The notes beneath the pieces are model-generated. The model had not been told where the DNA came from. It made no database searches and worked only from the letters and a program-made list of their open reading frames with translations. This document shows, piece by piece, positions 26,250 to 33,775 of a stretch of 40,921 nt of DNA (the first letter of the stretch is position 1; each line of letters starts with the position of its first letter). Source of the DNA: an uncultured Clostridia bacterium (GTDB lineage: Bacteria > Bacillota > Clostridia > Lachnospirales > UBA5962). The DNA is taken from NCBI GenBank assembly GCA_946481295.1, contig CAMLLW010000011.1:1-40921 (forward strand), written 5' to 3'. The position numbers and the translations under genes are program-made.

Positions 26250-26585
26250 TTATATATATATATTGTGCTTTTTTAATAAATGAATTAAACTTTTAGACAT
26301 CTCATGATAATCAATATCTGCACAAGATACTCTTGAAATTATAACTATATTATATCCTTTTTTTATATTATTTTCATGTAACCTGTAACTCTCTCTTATT
26401 AATCTAGTAACCCTACTTCTTATAACACTTTTTCCAACCTTTTTACTAACAGATATTCCTAAATTATTAACTTGTTCATTGTTTTTTAAAATATAAACAA
26501 CTAAATTTCTATTAGCTATAGACCTTCCTTTATTATAAACAGATCTAAATTGATGGTTTTTCTTTAACGAACAAGTAAAATTCAT
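26250..26585 (-). CDS. rnpA: ribonuclease P protein component
   Basis: A 111-residue basic protein that assists the RNase P RNA in removing 5' leaders from tRNA precursors. Family features are SLKKNHQFRSVYNKGRS at the N-terminus, LGISVSKKVGKSVIRSRVTR and the RNR-like motif continuing LIRESYR. A TCGGAGGAA ribosome binding site precedes the ATG. It follows rpmH, but a terminator hairpin (26652-26681) lies between them and could reduce read-through. Confidence 0.96.
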   Translation of the reverse strand: MNFTCSLKKNHQFRSVYNKGRSIANRNLVVYILKNNEQVNNLGISVSKKVGKSVIRSRVTRLIRESYRLHENNIKKGYNIVIISRVSCADIDYHEMSKSLIHLLKKHNIYI

Positions 26586-26651
26586 TTTTTATTCCTCCGA
26601 AAAGACAAATAATTTAATAAATATAAAATATTAAAAAACAAATTATATTTT

Positions 26652-26681
26652 AAAAAAGACCACATCAAAGTGGCCTTTTAA
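26652..26681 (-). terminator. terminator or attenuator between rpmH and rnpA
   Basis: On the minus strand a 10-bp stem AAAAGGCCAC/GTGGTCTTTT (one G-U pair, loop of 6) is followed by six T. It comes 20 bases after the rpmH stop. It may set the expression ratio of the highly needed L34 to the downstream genes. Confidence 0.75.
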
Positions 26682-26701
26682 AATATAATTATCACTTATT
26701 A

Positions 26702-26836
26702 TTAAGCAGTTAATTTTTTTCTACCTTTTCTACGTCTTCTTAATAAAACTTTTCTACCATTTTTAGTACTCATTCTTTTTCTAAACCCATGCTCTTTACT
26801 TCTTTGTCTTTTTTTAGGTTGAAATGTCATTTTCAT
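26702..26836 (-). CDS. rpmH: 50S ribosomal protein L34
   Basis: A 44-residue, very basic ribosomal protein. The translation shows [18 protein letters not shown] followed by [20 protein letters not shown] and ends RKKLTA, matching L34 along its entire length. The ATG follows a GGAGGTGCC ribosome binding site. It is the first gene left of the origin, with a strong promoter at 26900-26928. Confidence 0.97.
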   Translation of the reverse strand: MKMTFQPKKRQRSKEHGFRKRMSTKNGRKVLLRRRRKGRKKLTA

Positions 26837-26899
26837 ATACGGGCACCTCCTTTGTGGAAATTACTGCATAGAATGAAATCTACCACAGGCATTGTCTAC

Positions 26900-26928
26900 A
26901 TTATATTAAATAAATAATTAGACGTCAA
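26900..26928 (-). promoter_or_regulatory. rpmH promoter
   Basis: TTGACG (26923-26928), 17 bases, TATAAT (26900-26905), read on the minus strand. It lies about 65 bases before the rpmH start codon and fires away from the origin. Confidence 0.8.
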
Positions 26929-27039
26929 GCCATATAAACAACAATTGATATAATTAATATTAGCATAATTAATAGTGATTAAAATAAATTTAAGTTTTCC
27001 ATAGGAATATGTTGAAAATTTAAAAATAATATAATCTTT

Positions 27040-27369
27040 TAGTATTGATTATCCACATTTTTTTTGTTAATATATATCTATTCTGTTTATAATATAGATA
27101 TATATTTAAGTTATTAACAAATTGTAGATAAATATGTGAATAACTTTTATAATTTTATAATTAATTAAGATTTTAAGCAAAAAATAAATCACTGATTCTG
27201 TTGATAATTTATCCACAGACTGTTGATAACATTCAATTTTTTGCTCTTTTTATAATATTTTATCAACAGTATCAACAATATAATAATCCACAGAAAAAAT
27301 GTTGTGGATTATTATATTGTTGATACTGTTGATTTTGTGGATAAATTTATTTTTAAGAAGGAGTTTATT
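27040..27369. other. origin of replication, dnaA-upstream part (oriC1)
   Basis: The rpmH-dnaA gap holds consensus DnaA boxes TTATCCACA at 27049-27057 and 27209-27217 (plus), TTATTCACA at 27135-27143 and TTATCCACA at 27336-27344 (minus). One-mismatch TTATCAACA boxes occur at 27199-27207 and 27221-27229 (minus) and 27260-27268 (plus). A TATAAT at 27251-27256 may belong to a dnaA promoter, with a weak -35. Gene polarity switches here: minus-strand genes to the left, plus-strand to the right. Confidence 0.9.
27262..27333. repeat. perfect inverted repeat with 31-bp arms in oriC, before dnaA
   Basis: Arms 27262-27292 and 27303-27333 are exact reverse complements around a 10-base spacer (GAAAAAATGT). 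Each arm contains two TATCAACA-type units and one TAATCCACA, so it is built from DnaA-box-like units. It ends 36 bases before the dnaA start codon and would form a very stable hairpin in the dnaA leader RNA, or a cruciform in DNA. Confidence 0.9.
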
Positions 27370-28722
27370 ATGGATCCATTAATAGAAAAATATTGGTCTG
27401 AATCTCTTTTACTAATGAAAACACAATTTACAGAACTTATATATAATACTTGGATGAAAAATCTTACACCTTTATATATAAAAGATGGATTTTTTTACTT
27501 ACAAGCACCGAATAAATTATATAAAGATACTATAAATTCTAGATACATAAAAACAGTTACTGATAGTGTAAAAGCAATAACTGAAAAAGAAGATTTAGAA
27601 ATAAAAATAATATTAGAAGAAGATTTAGATTCAAATTTAGATGAAAATAAATCTGAAGCAAACATAAATAAAAAAATAAATTCATATAAAAACAATTCAA
27701 ATTTAGTTTCAAAATACGTATTTGAAAACTTTGTAAAAGGTAAAAGTAATGATTTAGCTTATGCAACCGCAGTTGCAGTTGCAGATTCCCCAGGAACTAC
27801 AATGTATAATCCATTATTTTTATATGGTGGTGTAGGATTAGGAAAAACACATTTAATGCATTCCATAGGAAATTATATAATTAGTCAAAATCCCAAAACT
27901 AGAGTATTATATTGTTCCACAGAAACTTTTATGAATGAATTAATTAACTCTATAAGACAAAATAAAAATCAAGAATTTAGAGATAAATATAGAGATATAG
28001 ATGTTCTTTTAATAGATGATATTCAATTTTTATCTGATAAAGAAGGAACACAAGAAGAATTTTTTCACACATTTAATACATTATATAATGCAAATAAACA
28101 AATAGTAATTTCTAGTGATCTTCCCCCTAAAGAAATTAAAACATTAGAAGAAAGATTAAGTTCAAGATTTGGTTGGGGAATTATTGTTGATATACAATTA
28201 CCTGATTTCGAAACTAGAACTGCTATTTTAGAGAAAAAGGCAGAGCTAGATAATATACATATACCAAAAGAAATTACTAAATTTATTGCTCAAAATGTTG
28301 TATCTAATATAAGAGATTTAGAAGGAGCACTAAATAAAGTAGCTGCATATGCAAAATTATCTAATACAGAAATAACTCAGAGCTTAGCAGAATATGCTTT
28401 ACAAGATTTAATAATTAAAAATGAAAAAAAAGAAATAAGTGTAGATTATGTACAAAAAGTTGTAGCGGATAATTATGATATAACTGTAGAAGATATAATA
28501 GGAAAAAAACGTACACAAAACATAAGTTATCCTAGACAAGTAGCTATGTATTTATGTAGAAAACTTATTGATATTTCTCTACCTAAAATAGGTAAAGCTT
28601 TTGGAAATAGAGATCATTCAACAATAATCCATGGTTGTGATAAAATTTCTGAATTAATAGAATCAAATGAAACAATAAGAAATGAATTATTAGACTTAGA
28701 AAAAAGAATAAAAGAAAACTAG
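27370..28722 (+). CDS. dnaA: chromosomal replication initiator DnaA
   Basis: A 450-residue AAA+ initiator that binds DnaA boxes and opens oriC. Domain I covers about 1-85 and a short Asn/Lys linker about 86-115. The AAA+ domain has Walker A GGVGLGKTH (near 155) and Walker B LLIDDIQFL (near 217). The C-terminal helix-turn-helix domain carries the signature NRDHSTIIHG. The frame is open 22 codons upstream, from 27304, but those codons lie in the oriC inverted repeat. AAGGAG 6-8 bases before the ATG at 27370 and the normal start MDPLIEKYWSE decide the start. Confidence 0.98.
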   Translation: MDPLIEKYWSESLLLMKTQFTELIYNTWMKNLTPLYIKDGFFYLQAPNKLYKDTINSRYIKTVTDSVKAITEKEDLEIKIILEEDLDSNLDENKSEANINKKINSYKNNSNLVSKYVFENFVKGKSNDLAYATAVAVADSPGTTMYNPLFLYGGVGLGKTHLMHSIGNYIISQNPKTRVLYCSTETFMNELINSIRQNKNQEFRDKYRDIDVLLIDDIQFLSDKEGTQEEFFHTFNTLYNANKQIVISSDLPPKEIKTLEERLSSRFGWGIIVDIQLPDFETRTAILEKKAELDNIHIPKEITKFIAQNVVSNIRDLEGALNKVAAYAKLSNTEITQSLAEYALQDLIIKNEKKEISVDYVQKVVADNYDITVEDIIGKKRTQNISYPRQVAMYLCRKLIDISLPKIGKAFGNRDHSTIIHGCDKISELIESNETIRNELLDLEKRIKEN

Positions 28723-28728
28723 TTTATA

Positions 28729-29017
28729 TGTTGATAACTTTGTTGATAACCCTGTTAATAACTTTGTTGATAATTGCTTTGATAATTTTGCTGTTTTTTG
28801 ACATGTTTATAATGTGCATAACTTTAAACTTATCCACAACTTATCCACAAAGTTATCCTTCTTTAGACCTCTTATATTTCCACAGTTTTAAGGAGTTATA
28901 CACATATTCACAACTCCTACTACTACGACTACTAAATAATATATATAAATATATATATATTATTTAATTTTTTAATTAAAATAAATTTAATTATATTTTA
29001 ATATAAATTGTTGATAA
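28729..29017. other. origin of replication, dnaA-dnaN part (oriC2), likely unwinding site
   Basis: Minus-strand boxes TGTTGATAA at 28729, 28741 and 28765, TGTTAATAA at 28753 and the weaker CTTTGATAA at 28777 start exactly 12 bases apart. Further boxes are TGTGCATAA (28813-28821), TTATCCACA (28830-28838 and 28841-28849), TTATACACA (28896-28904) and TGTTGATAA (29009-29017). Then come a CTA-repeat trio element and a nearly pure A/T tract (28935-29005). An open frame over this stretch (28728-28967) is only a by-product of the repeats. Confidence 0.9.
28917..28934. other. DnaA-trio-like element
   Basis: Six consecutive triplets CTA CTA CTA CGA CTA CTA follow a DnaA box cluster (TTATACACA, ATTCACA) and a short GC-richer ACTCC spacer, and lead directly into the AT-rich tract. 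This is the order of the basal unwinding system in Bacillus: box, GC-rich spacer, trios, AT-rich DNA. The opposite strand reads TAG repeats, as expected for the strand held by the DnaA filament. Confidence 0.75.
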
Positions 29018-29044
29018 CTTTTTATTTAAGGAGATAAATTTTTT

Positions 29045-30148
29045 ATGAAAATAGTATGTACAAAAGAAAATTTAACTAACAATATAAACTTAGTATACAA
29101 AGCTATATCTAATAGAACAACATTACCTATTTTAGAATGTATATTACTTTCTGTTACAGAAGAAGGATTTAAAATGATAGCTAATGATTTACAATTAGGA
29201 ATAGAAACAAATTTTATAAAATCAGATATAATAGAAACTGGTACTATAGCTTTAGAAGCAAGAATTTTTTCAGATATAATAAAAACTTTATCTAATAATG
29301 AGGATATAATTATTTATACAATTGAAAATAATTTTACTATAATTAAAAGTGGTAAATCAGAATTTAAAATAGCAAATAAATTAGGAGATGAATTTCCAAT
29401 ACTACCAAAAGTAGAAAAAGAAAATAAATTTAAAATATCTTCTAATGAATTAAAACAAATGATACGACAAACTATATTTTCTGTTTCAATAACAGATACT
29501 AAACCTATATTAACAGGAGAACTTTTTGAAATAGAAAATAATAGATTAAATATAGTAGCTGTAGATAGTTTTAGAGTTTCATTAAGAAGTTCAAATTTAA
29601 ATACTAATTTAAATTTTAGTTTTGTTATACCTAGTAAATCTTTAAATGAAATTTCTAAGATATTACCATCAAATGATACAGAAATTTTAATATATTTTAC
29701 AGAAAAACACGTATTAATTGAAACTTCTGAATGTAAAATAATATCCACATTATTAGAAGGAGAATTTTTAAAATATAAACAAATTTTAACAGATGACTAT
29801 TCTACTATTATTTATACAGATAAGAATCAAATTTTAGCATCATTGGAAAGAGCTTCTTTAGTATCTAATAATAGTAAAAAAGCACCTGTAAAAATAGCAA
29901 TAAAAAATGATTGCTTAATTATAACATCTGAAACAGAATTTGGTACATTTTATGATGAGATTATGGTTGAAATGGAAGGTAATGATTTAGAAATAGCTTT
30001 TAATCCTAAATATATAATAGATGCAATAAAAGTTATAGAAGAAGATAAAATAAGTATTCAATTCACAACTTCTTTAAGTCCATGTATAATAAAAGGATTA
30101 GGAACTGAAAAATATAAATATTTAATTTTACCACTTAGATTAAAGTAA
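29045..30148 (+). CDS. dnaN: DNA polymerase III sliding clamp (beta subunit)
   Basis: A 367-residue ring-forming processivity clamp that dimerises around DNA. It begins MKIVCTKENLTNNINLVYKAIS and shows the family's NRTTLPILECI, LTGELFEI, VAVDSFRVSLR and the C-terminal ILPLRLK. The three-domain length is normal. AAGGAGATAA precedes the ATG. It starts after the oriC2 region and leads the dnaN-rlbA pair. Confidence 0.97.
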   Translation: MKIVCTKENLTNNINLVYKAISNRTTLPILECILLSVTEEGFKMIANDLQLGIETNFIKSDIIETGTIALEARIFSDIIKTLSNNEDIIIYTIENNFTIIKSGKSEFKIANKLGDEFPILPKVEKENKFKISSNELKQMIRQTIFSVSITDTKPILTGELFEIENNRLNIVAVDSFRVSLRSSNLNTNLNFSFVIPSKSLNEISKILPSNDTEILIYFTEKHVLIETSECKIISTLLEGEFLKYKQILTDDYSTIIYTDKNQILASLERASLVSNNSKKAPVKIAIKNDCLIITSETEFGTFYDEIMVEMEGNDLEIAFNPKYIIDAIKVIEEDKISIQFTTSLSPCIIKGLGTEKYKYLILPLRLK

Positions 30149-30163
30149 TTAAAAAGGAGTAAT

Positions 30164-30394
30164 ATGAATAATTTAAAAGAAATAAAAATAAATAATGAAT
30201 TTATAAAAGCATCACAATTACTTAAATTAGCAAATATAATTTCTCAAGGATATGAAGCAAAATTTTATATTAAAGATGGACTTGTAAAACTTAATGGAAA
30301 AGTTATTTCAGAAAGAGGTAAAAAAGTATATCCTAATGATATTTTAAGTATAAGTATAGAAGGTGCAGTAATAAATATAAAAGTTGTAAATTAG
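30164..30394 (+). CDS. rlbA: S4-domain RNA-binding protein RlbA (YaaA)
   Basis: A 76-residue S4-like RNA-binding protein nearly always found between dnaN and recF in Firmicutes. The S4 core FIKASQLLKLANIISQGYEAKFYIKDGLVKLNGKVISERGKKVYPNDI is intact. AAAGGAG precedes the ATG, and the gene begins 16 bases after dnaN, so is cotranscribed with it. A terminator follows immediately. Confidence 0.93.
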   Translation: MNNLKEIKINNEFIKASQLLKLANIISQGYEAKFYIKDGLVKLNGKVISERGKKVYPNDILSISIEGAVINIKVVN

Positions 30395-30397
30395 TAT

Positions 30398-30416
30398 AGC
30401 CCTTTAAGGGCTTTTT
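30398..30416 (+). terminator. terminator between rlbA and recF
   Basis: A 7-bp GC-rich stem AGCCCTT/AAGGGCT (30398-30404 with 30406-30412, one-base loop) runs into TTTTT. It is only 4 bases after the rlbA stop and 22 before recF. Such a tight loop may be weak, giving partial read-through. Confidence 0.6.
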
Positions 30417-30437
30417 ATTATTTAGGAGTTTTATAAA

Positions 30438-31526
30438 ATGTATGTAGATAGGATATTTTTAAAAAATATAAGAAATTTAGAAAATATAAATTTGAAACTA
30501 GAAAATAACATTAATATTTTCTATGGTAATAATGCTCAAGGAAAAACAAATTTACTTGAAAGCATTTATTTTTGCGCAATGGGAAGAAGCCAAAGAAATT
30601 GTTTTGATAAAGAATTAATAAAATTTGATACAGAAGATGGCATTATACAAACCTTTATAAAAAACGAATCTTTTGTTGATAAAATTAGTATTTATTTACG
30701 TAAAAATTTTAGAAAAGGTATAACTATAAATGGGATACCAATAAAAAAATTAGGAGAATTATTTGGAATATTATTAGTTGTTATATTTTCACCAGAAGAT
30801 TTACAACTTGTAAAATCTGGACCTTCTGAAAGGCGCAAATTTATAGATGTAGAATTATGTCAGTTAAATTCTATTTATTATTATAATTTACAACAATACT
30901 ATAAAATTTTAAAACAAAGAAATAATTTATTAAAAAAAATACAAAAAGACAGTAATTTAAAAAATACTATATTTATTTGGGATGAACAATTATTAGAATA
31001 TGGATGCAAAATTATGGATATTAGATTTAGTTTTATAGAAAAATTAAATACTATTTCTAAAGAAATACATAGTAATTTAACTAATAATTTAGAAAATTTA
31101 GATCTAATCTATAAACCTAATGTATCTAAAGATAAATTTTTAGAAAAACTTAAAAAAAACTTAGATAAAGATATAATTTATGGAAATACTTCTAATGGGA
31201 TACAAAAAGATGATATTTTAATTTTTATAAATAATAAAGATGTTAAAAATTATGGATCACAAGGTCAACAAAGAACTGTTTGTTTATCAATGAAACTTGC
31301 AGAAATAAAATTAATAGAAGAACAAAAAAGAGAAAAACCTGTACTTTTATTAGATGATGTTTTATCTGAATTAGATTTAAATAGACAAACTTTTCTTTTA
31401 AACTATATTCAAAATATTCAGACTATTTTAACGTGTACTGGTGAAGAAGATATTTTAGATAGAATTTATTCAAAAATGAACACAAGTATTTTTAATGTTA
31501 ATGCTGGAAAAGTGCAAAAAAACTAA
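30438..31526 (+). CDS. recF: DNA replication and repair protein RecF
   Basis: A 362-residue SMC-like ATPase that helps load RecA at gaps. It begins MYVDRIFLKNIRNLENI. Walker A is GNNAQGKTNLLES (near 30-42), the signature YGSQGQQRTVCLS is near 270-282, and Walker B PVLLLDDVLSELD is near 300-312. TTAGGAG lies 8 bases before the ATG. Length is typical. Confidence 0.96.
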   Translation: MYVDRIFLKNIRNLENINLKLENNINIFYGNNAQGKTNLLESIYFCAMGRSQRNCFDKELIKFDTEDGIIQTFIKNESFVDKISIYLRKNFRKGITINGIPIKKLGELFGILLVVIFSPEDLQLVKSGPSERRKFIDVELCQLNSIYYYNLQQYYKILKQRNNLLKKIQKDSNLKNTIFIWDEQLLEYGCKIMDIRFSFIEKLNTISKEIHSNLTNNLENLDLIYKPNVSKDKFLEKLKKNLDKDIIYGNTSNGIQKDDILIFINNKDVKNYGSQGQQRTVCLSMKLAEIKLIEEQKREKPVLLLDDVLSELDLNRQTFLLNYIQNIQTILTCTGEEDILDRIYSKMNTSIFNVNAGKVQKN

Positions 31527-31587
31527 AAAAAAAATTGATTTTATGATATACTATTAATTATATTTTATTTTTTATAGAGCTAATATT

Positions 31588-31800
31588 TTGTATCTACATA
31601 TTAGATCAGAAATAGAGATACCTTTAAAAAAATATTATTGTAGTATTGATAATAGAAAAATAAGTTTTAATAAAAATAGAAAATTTTTTAAAGTAAACAT
31701 AAAACAATTAAAATTATTAAAAAATTTAAAAATACACTATTTACTTAAATATTTTAAAATAAACAAATTAATTATATCTATTATTAATATCTACAATTAG
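31588..31800 (+). CDS. divergent or decaying RemB-like (DUF370) protein
   Basis: This 70-residue frame sits exactly where clostridia carry remB (recF-remB-gyrB). The start MYLHI and the following EIPLKK, then IDNRKISFNKNRKFF and the late KLIISIINIY, echo the RemB pattern MYLHLG...VPxKDIIxIFDxxxTTxSKxTRxFL ... IYISxISxxTL. The central core is replaced by Lys/Leu/Asn-rich sequence and the C-terminus is cut short. The start codon is TTG with no real Shine-Dalgarno (AGAGC at best). RemB proteins are small DNA-binding regulators of biofilm genes in Bacillus. I judge this either a fast-evolving gene or a pseudogene still in frame. Confidence 0.5.
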   Translation: MYLHIRSEIEIPLKKYYCSIDNRKISFNKNRKFFKVNIKQLKLLKNLKIHYLLKYFKINKLIISIINIYN

Positions 31801-31859
31801 ATGCAAATTATATTGAGAAAAATTATATAAATTACTTTTAGTTTTAAAGGAGAGTTAAA

Positions 31860-33761
31860 ATGACTTCAGCATACGATGAGAATCAAATTCAAGTTTTAGA
31901 AGGCTTGGAAGCTGTTAGAAAACGACCTGGTATGTATATAGGATCCACATCATTAAAAGGATTACATCACTTAGTTTATGAAATTGTAGATAATGCAGTA
32001 GATGAAGCCTTGGCTGGATTTTGTAAAGAAATTACTGTAAAAATTCATAAAGATAATTCTATTTCAGTAAAAGATGATGGTAGAGGTATACCTGTTGGAA
32101 TACATCCACAAAAAGGAATACCTGCTATAGAGTTAGTTTTTACAGTTTTACATGCTGGTGGTAAATTTGGAGGAGAAGGATATAAAGTATCTGGTGGGTT
32201 ACATGGTGTTGGAGCATCTGTTGTTAATGCATTAAGTGAATGGCTTACTGTAGAAGTTTATAAAGATGGCAAAATTTATGAGCAAAAATATGAAAGAGGA
32301 AATGTAATAAAAAAATTAGAAATTATAGGTGATACATCTGATTGTGGTACTTATATACATTTTAAACCAGATGGACAAATTTTTGAAGAAACAGAATTTT
32401 CTTTTGATATTTTAAAACAAAGACTTCAAGAAACAGCATTTTTAACTAAAGGATTAAAAATAAATCTTATAGATTTACGTGAAGATTCAAAAGAGGTAAG
32501 TTTTATTTATAAAGGTGGTATAAAGGAATTTGTAAGTTATATCAATAAAAATAAAACGCCTATTTTTAATGATATATTTTATGTAGAAACCACAAAAGAT
32601 GGAATAAATGTAGAAGTTGCACTTCAATATAATGATGGATTTATTGAAAATACTTATACTTATGTAAATAATATAAATACAGTAGATGGTGGAACACATT
32701 TATCAGGTTTTAGGACTGCTCTTACAAGAACTATTAATGATTATGCAAGAAAATTTAATTTAATAAAAGATAATGATAAGAATTTATCTGGTGAAGATGT
32801 TAGAGAAGGTTTAACAGCTATTTTAAGTATAAAAATAGCAAATCCTCAATTTGAAGGTCAAACTAAAACTAAATTAGGTAATTCTGAAGCAAAAAATGTT
32901 ATAGATTCTGTAGTTAGTGAATATTTAGAATATTTTCTAGAAGAAAATCCTGCTATAGGTAAGTTAATAGTAGAAAAAGGTATGACAGCATCTAAAGCTA
33001 GAGATGCTGCTAAAAGAGCTAGAGAACTTATAAGAAGAAAATCTGTTTTAGAAAATGGTCGTATGCCTGGTAAATTAGTTGATTGTTTAGAAAAAGATCC
33101 AGAAAAATGTGAAATTTTCTTGGTAGAAGGAGATTCTGCAGGAGGTTCTGCTAAAGGTGCAAGAACACCTAGTATTCAAGCTATACTTCCGTTAAGAGGT
33201 AAAGTTTTAAATGTTGAAAAATCTAGTCTTGATAAAGTTTTAATAAATGATGAAATAAAAGCTATGATAACTGCTTTTGGGACAGGTATTCACGATGATT
33301 TTGATATATCTAAATTAAGATATCATAAAATAATAATTATGACAGATGCTGACGTTGATGGTGCTCATATAAGAACTTTATTATTAACATTTATTTATAG
33401 ATTTATGAAACCTTTAATAGAAAATGGAAAAGTATATATAGCTCAACCACCTTTATATAGAGTTGAAAAAAATAAAAAAGAATATTATGTATATAGTGAC
33501 AATCAACTTGATGAATTATTAAATGAAATTGGTAGAAATGGTATTAAACCAATACAACGTTATAAAGGTTTAGGAGAAATGGATCCAGAGCAACTTTGGG
33601 TTACTACTATGGATCCTGAAAATAGAATTCTATTGCAAGTATCAATAGAAGATGCTATAGGGGCAGATGAAATATTTACTAGGCTAATGGGTGATAAAGT
33701 AGACTTAAGGCGAGAATTTATTAATGAATACGCTAAGACTGTAAAAAATCTTGATATTTAG
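31860..33761 (+). CDS. gyrB: DNA gyrase subunit B
   Basis: A 633-residue ATPase subunit of gyrase. The GHKL ATP site includes [13 protein letters not shown] (near 40-52), [11 protein letters not shown] and [13 protein letters not shown]. The Toprim part has [15 protein letters not shown] (near 421-435) and [14 protein letters not shown]. The end [17 protein letters not shown] is typical. AAAGGAGAG precedes the ATG. It is 14 bases upstream of gyrA, the partner subunit. Confidence 0.98.
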   Translation: MTSAYDENQIQVLEGLEAVRKRPGMYIGSTSLKGLHHLVYEIVDNAVDEALAGFCKEITVKIHKDNSISVKDDGRGIPVGIHPQKGIPAIELVFTVLHAGGKFGGEGYKVSGGLHGVGASVVNALSEWLTVEVYKDGKIYEQKYERGNVIKKLEIIGDTSDCGTYIHFKPDGQIFEETEFSFDILKQRLQETAFLTKGLKINLIDLREDSKEVSFIYKGGIKEFVSYINKNKTPIFNDIFYVETTKDGINVEVALQYNDGFIENTYTYVNNINTVDGGTHLSGFRTALTRTINDYARKFNLIKDNDKNLSGEDVREGLTAILSIKIANPQFEGQTKTKLGNSEAKNVIDSVVSEYLEYFLEENPAIGKLIVEKGMTASKARDAAKRARELIRRKSVLENGRMPGKLVDCLEKDPEKCEIFLVEGDSAGGSAKGARTPSIQAILPLRGKVLNVEKSSLDKVLINDEIKAMITAFGTGIHDDFDISKLRYHKIIIMTDADVDGAHIRTLLLTFIYRFMKPLIENGKVYIAQPPLYRVEKNKKEYYVYSDNQLDELLNEIGRNGIKPIQRYKGLGEMDPEQLWVTTMDPENRILLQVSIEDAIGADEIFTRLMGDKVDLRREFINEYAKTVKNLDI

Positions 33762-33775
33762 GAGATATAATTTAT

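Noticed and set aside
27304-27369. N-terminal extension of dnaA by 22 codons
   Set aside because: The extension lies in the oriC inverted repeat, has no Shine-Dalgarno, and DnaA families start at the ATG at 27370, which has AAGGAG.
28728-28967. 79-codon open frame rich in Leu/Ile repeats after dnaA
   Set aside because: It is produced by the 12-bp repeated DnaA boxes (four-codon repeats), has no ribosome binding site, and covers the trio and AT elements of the origin.
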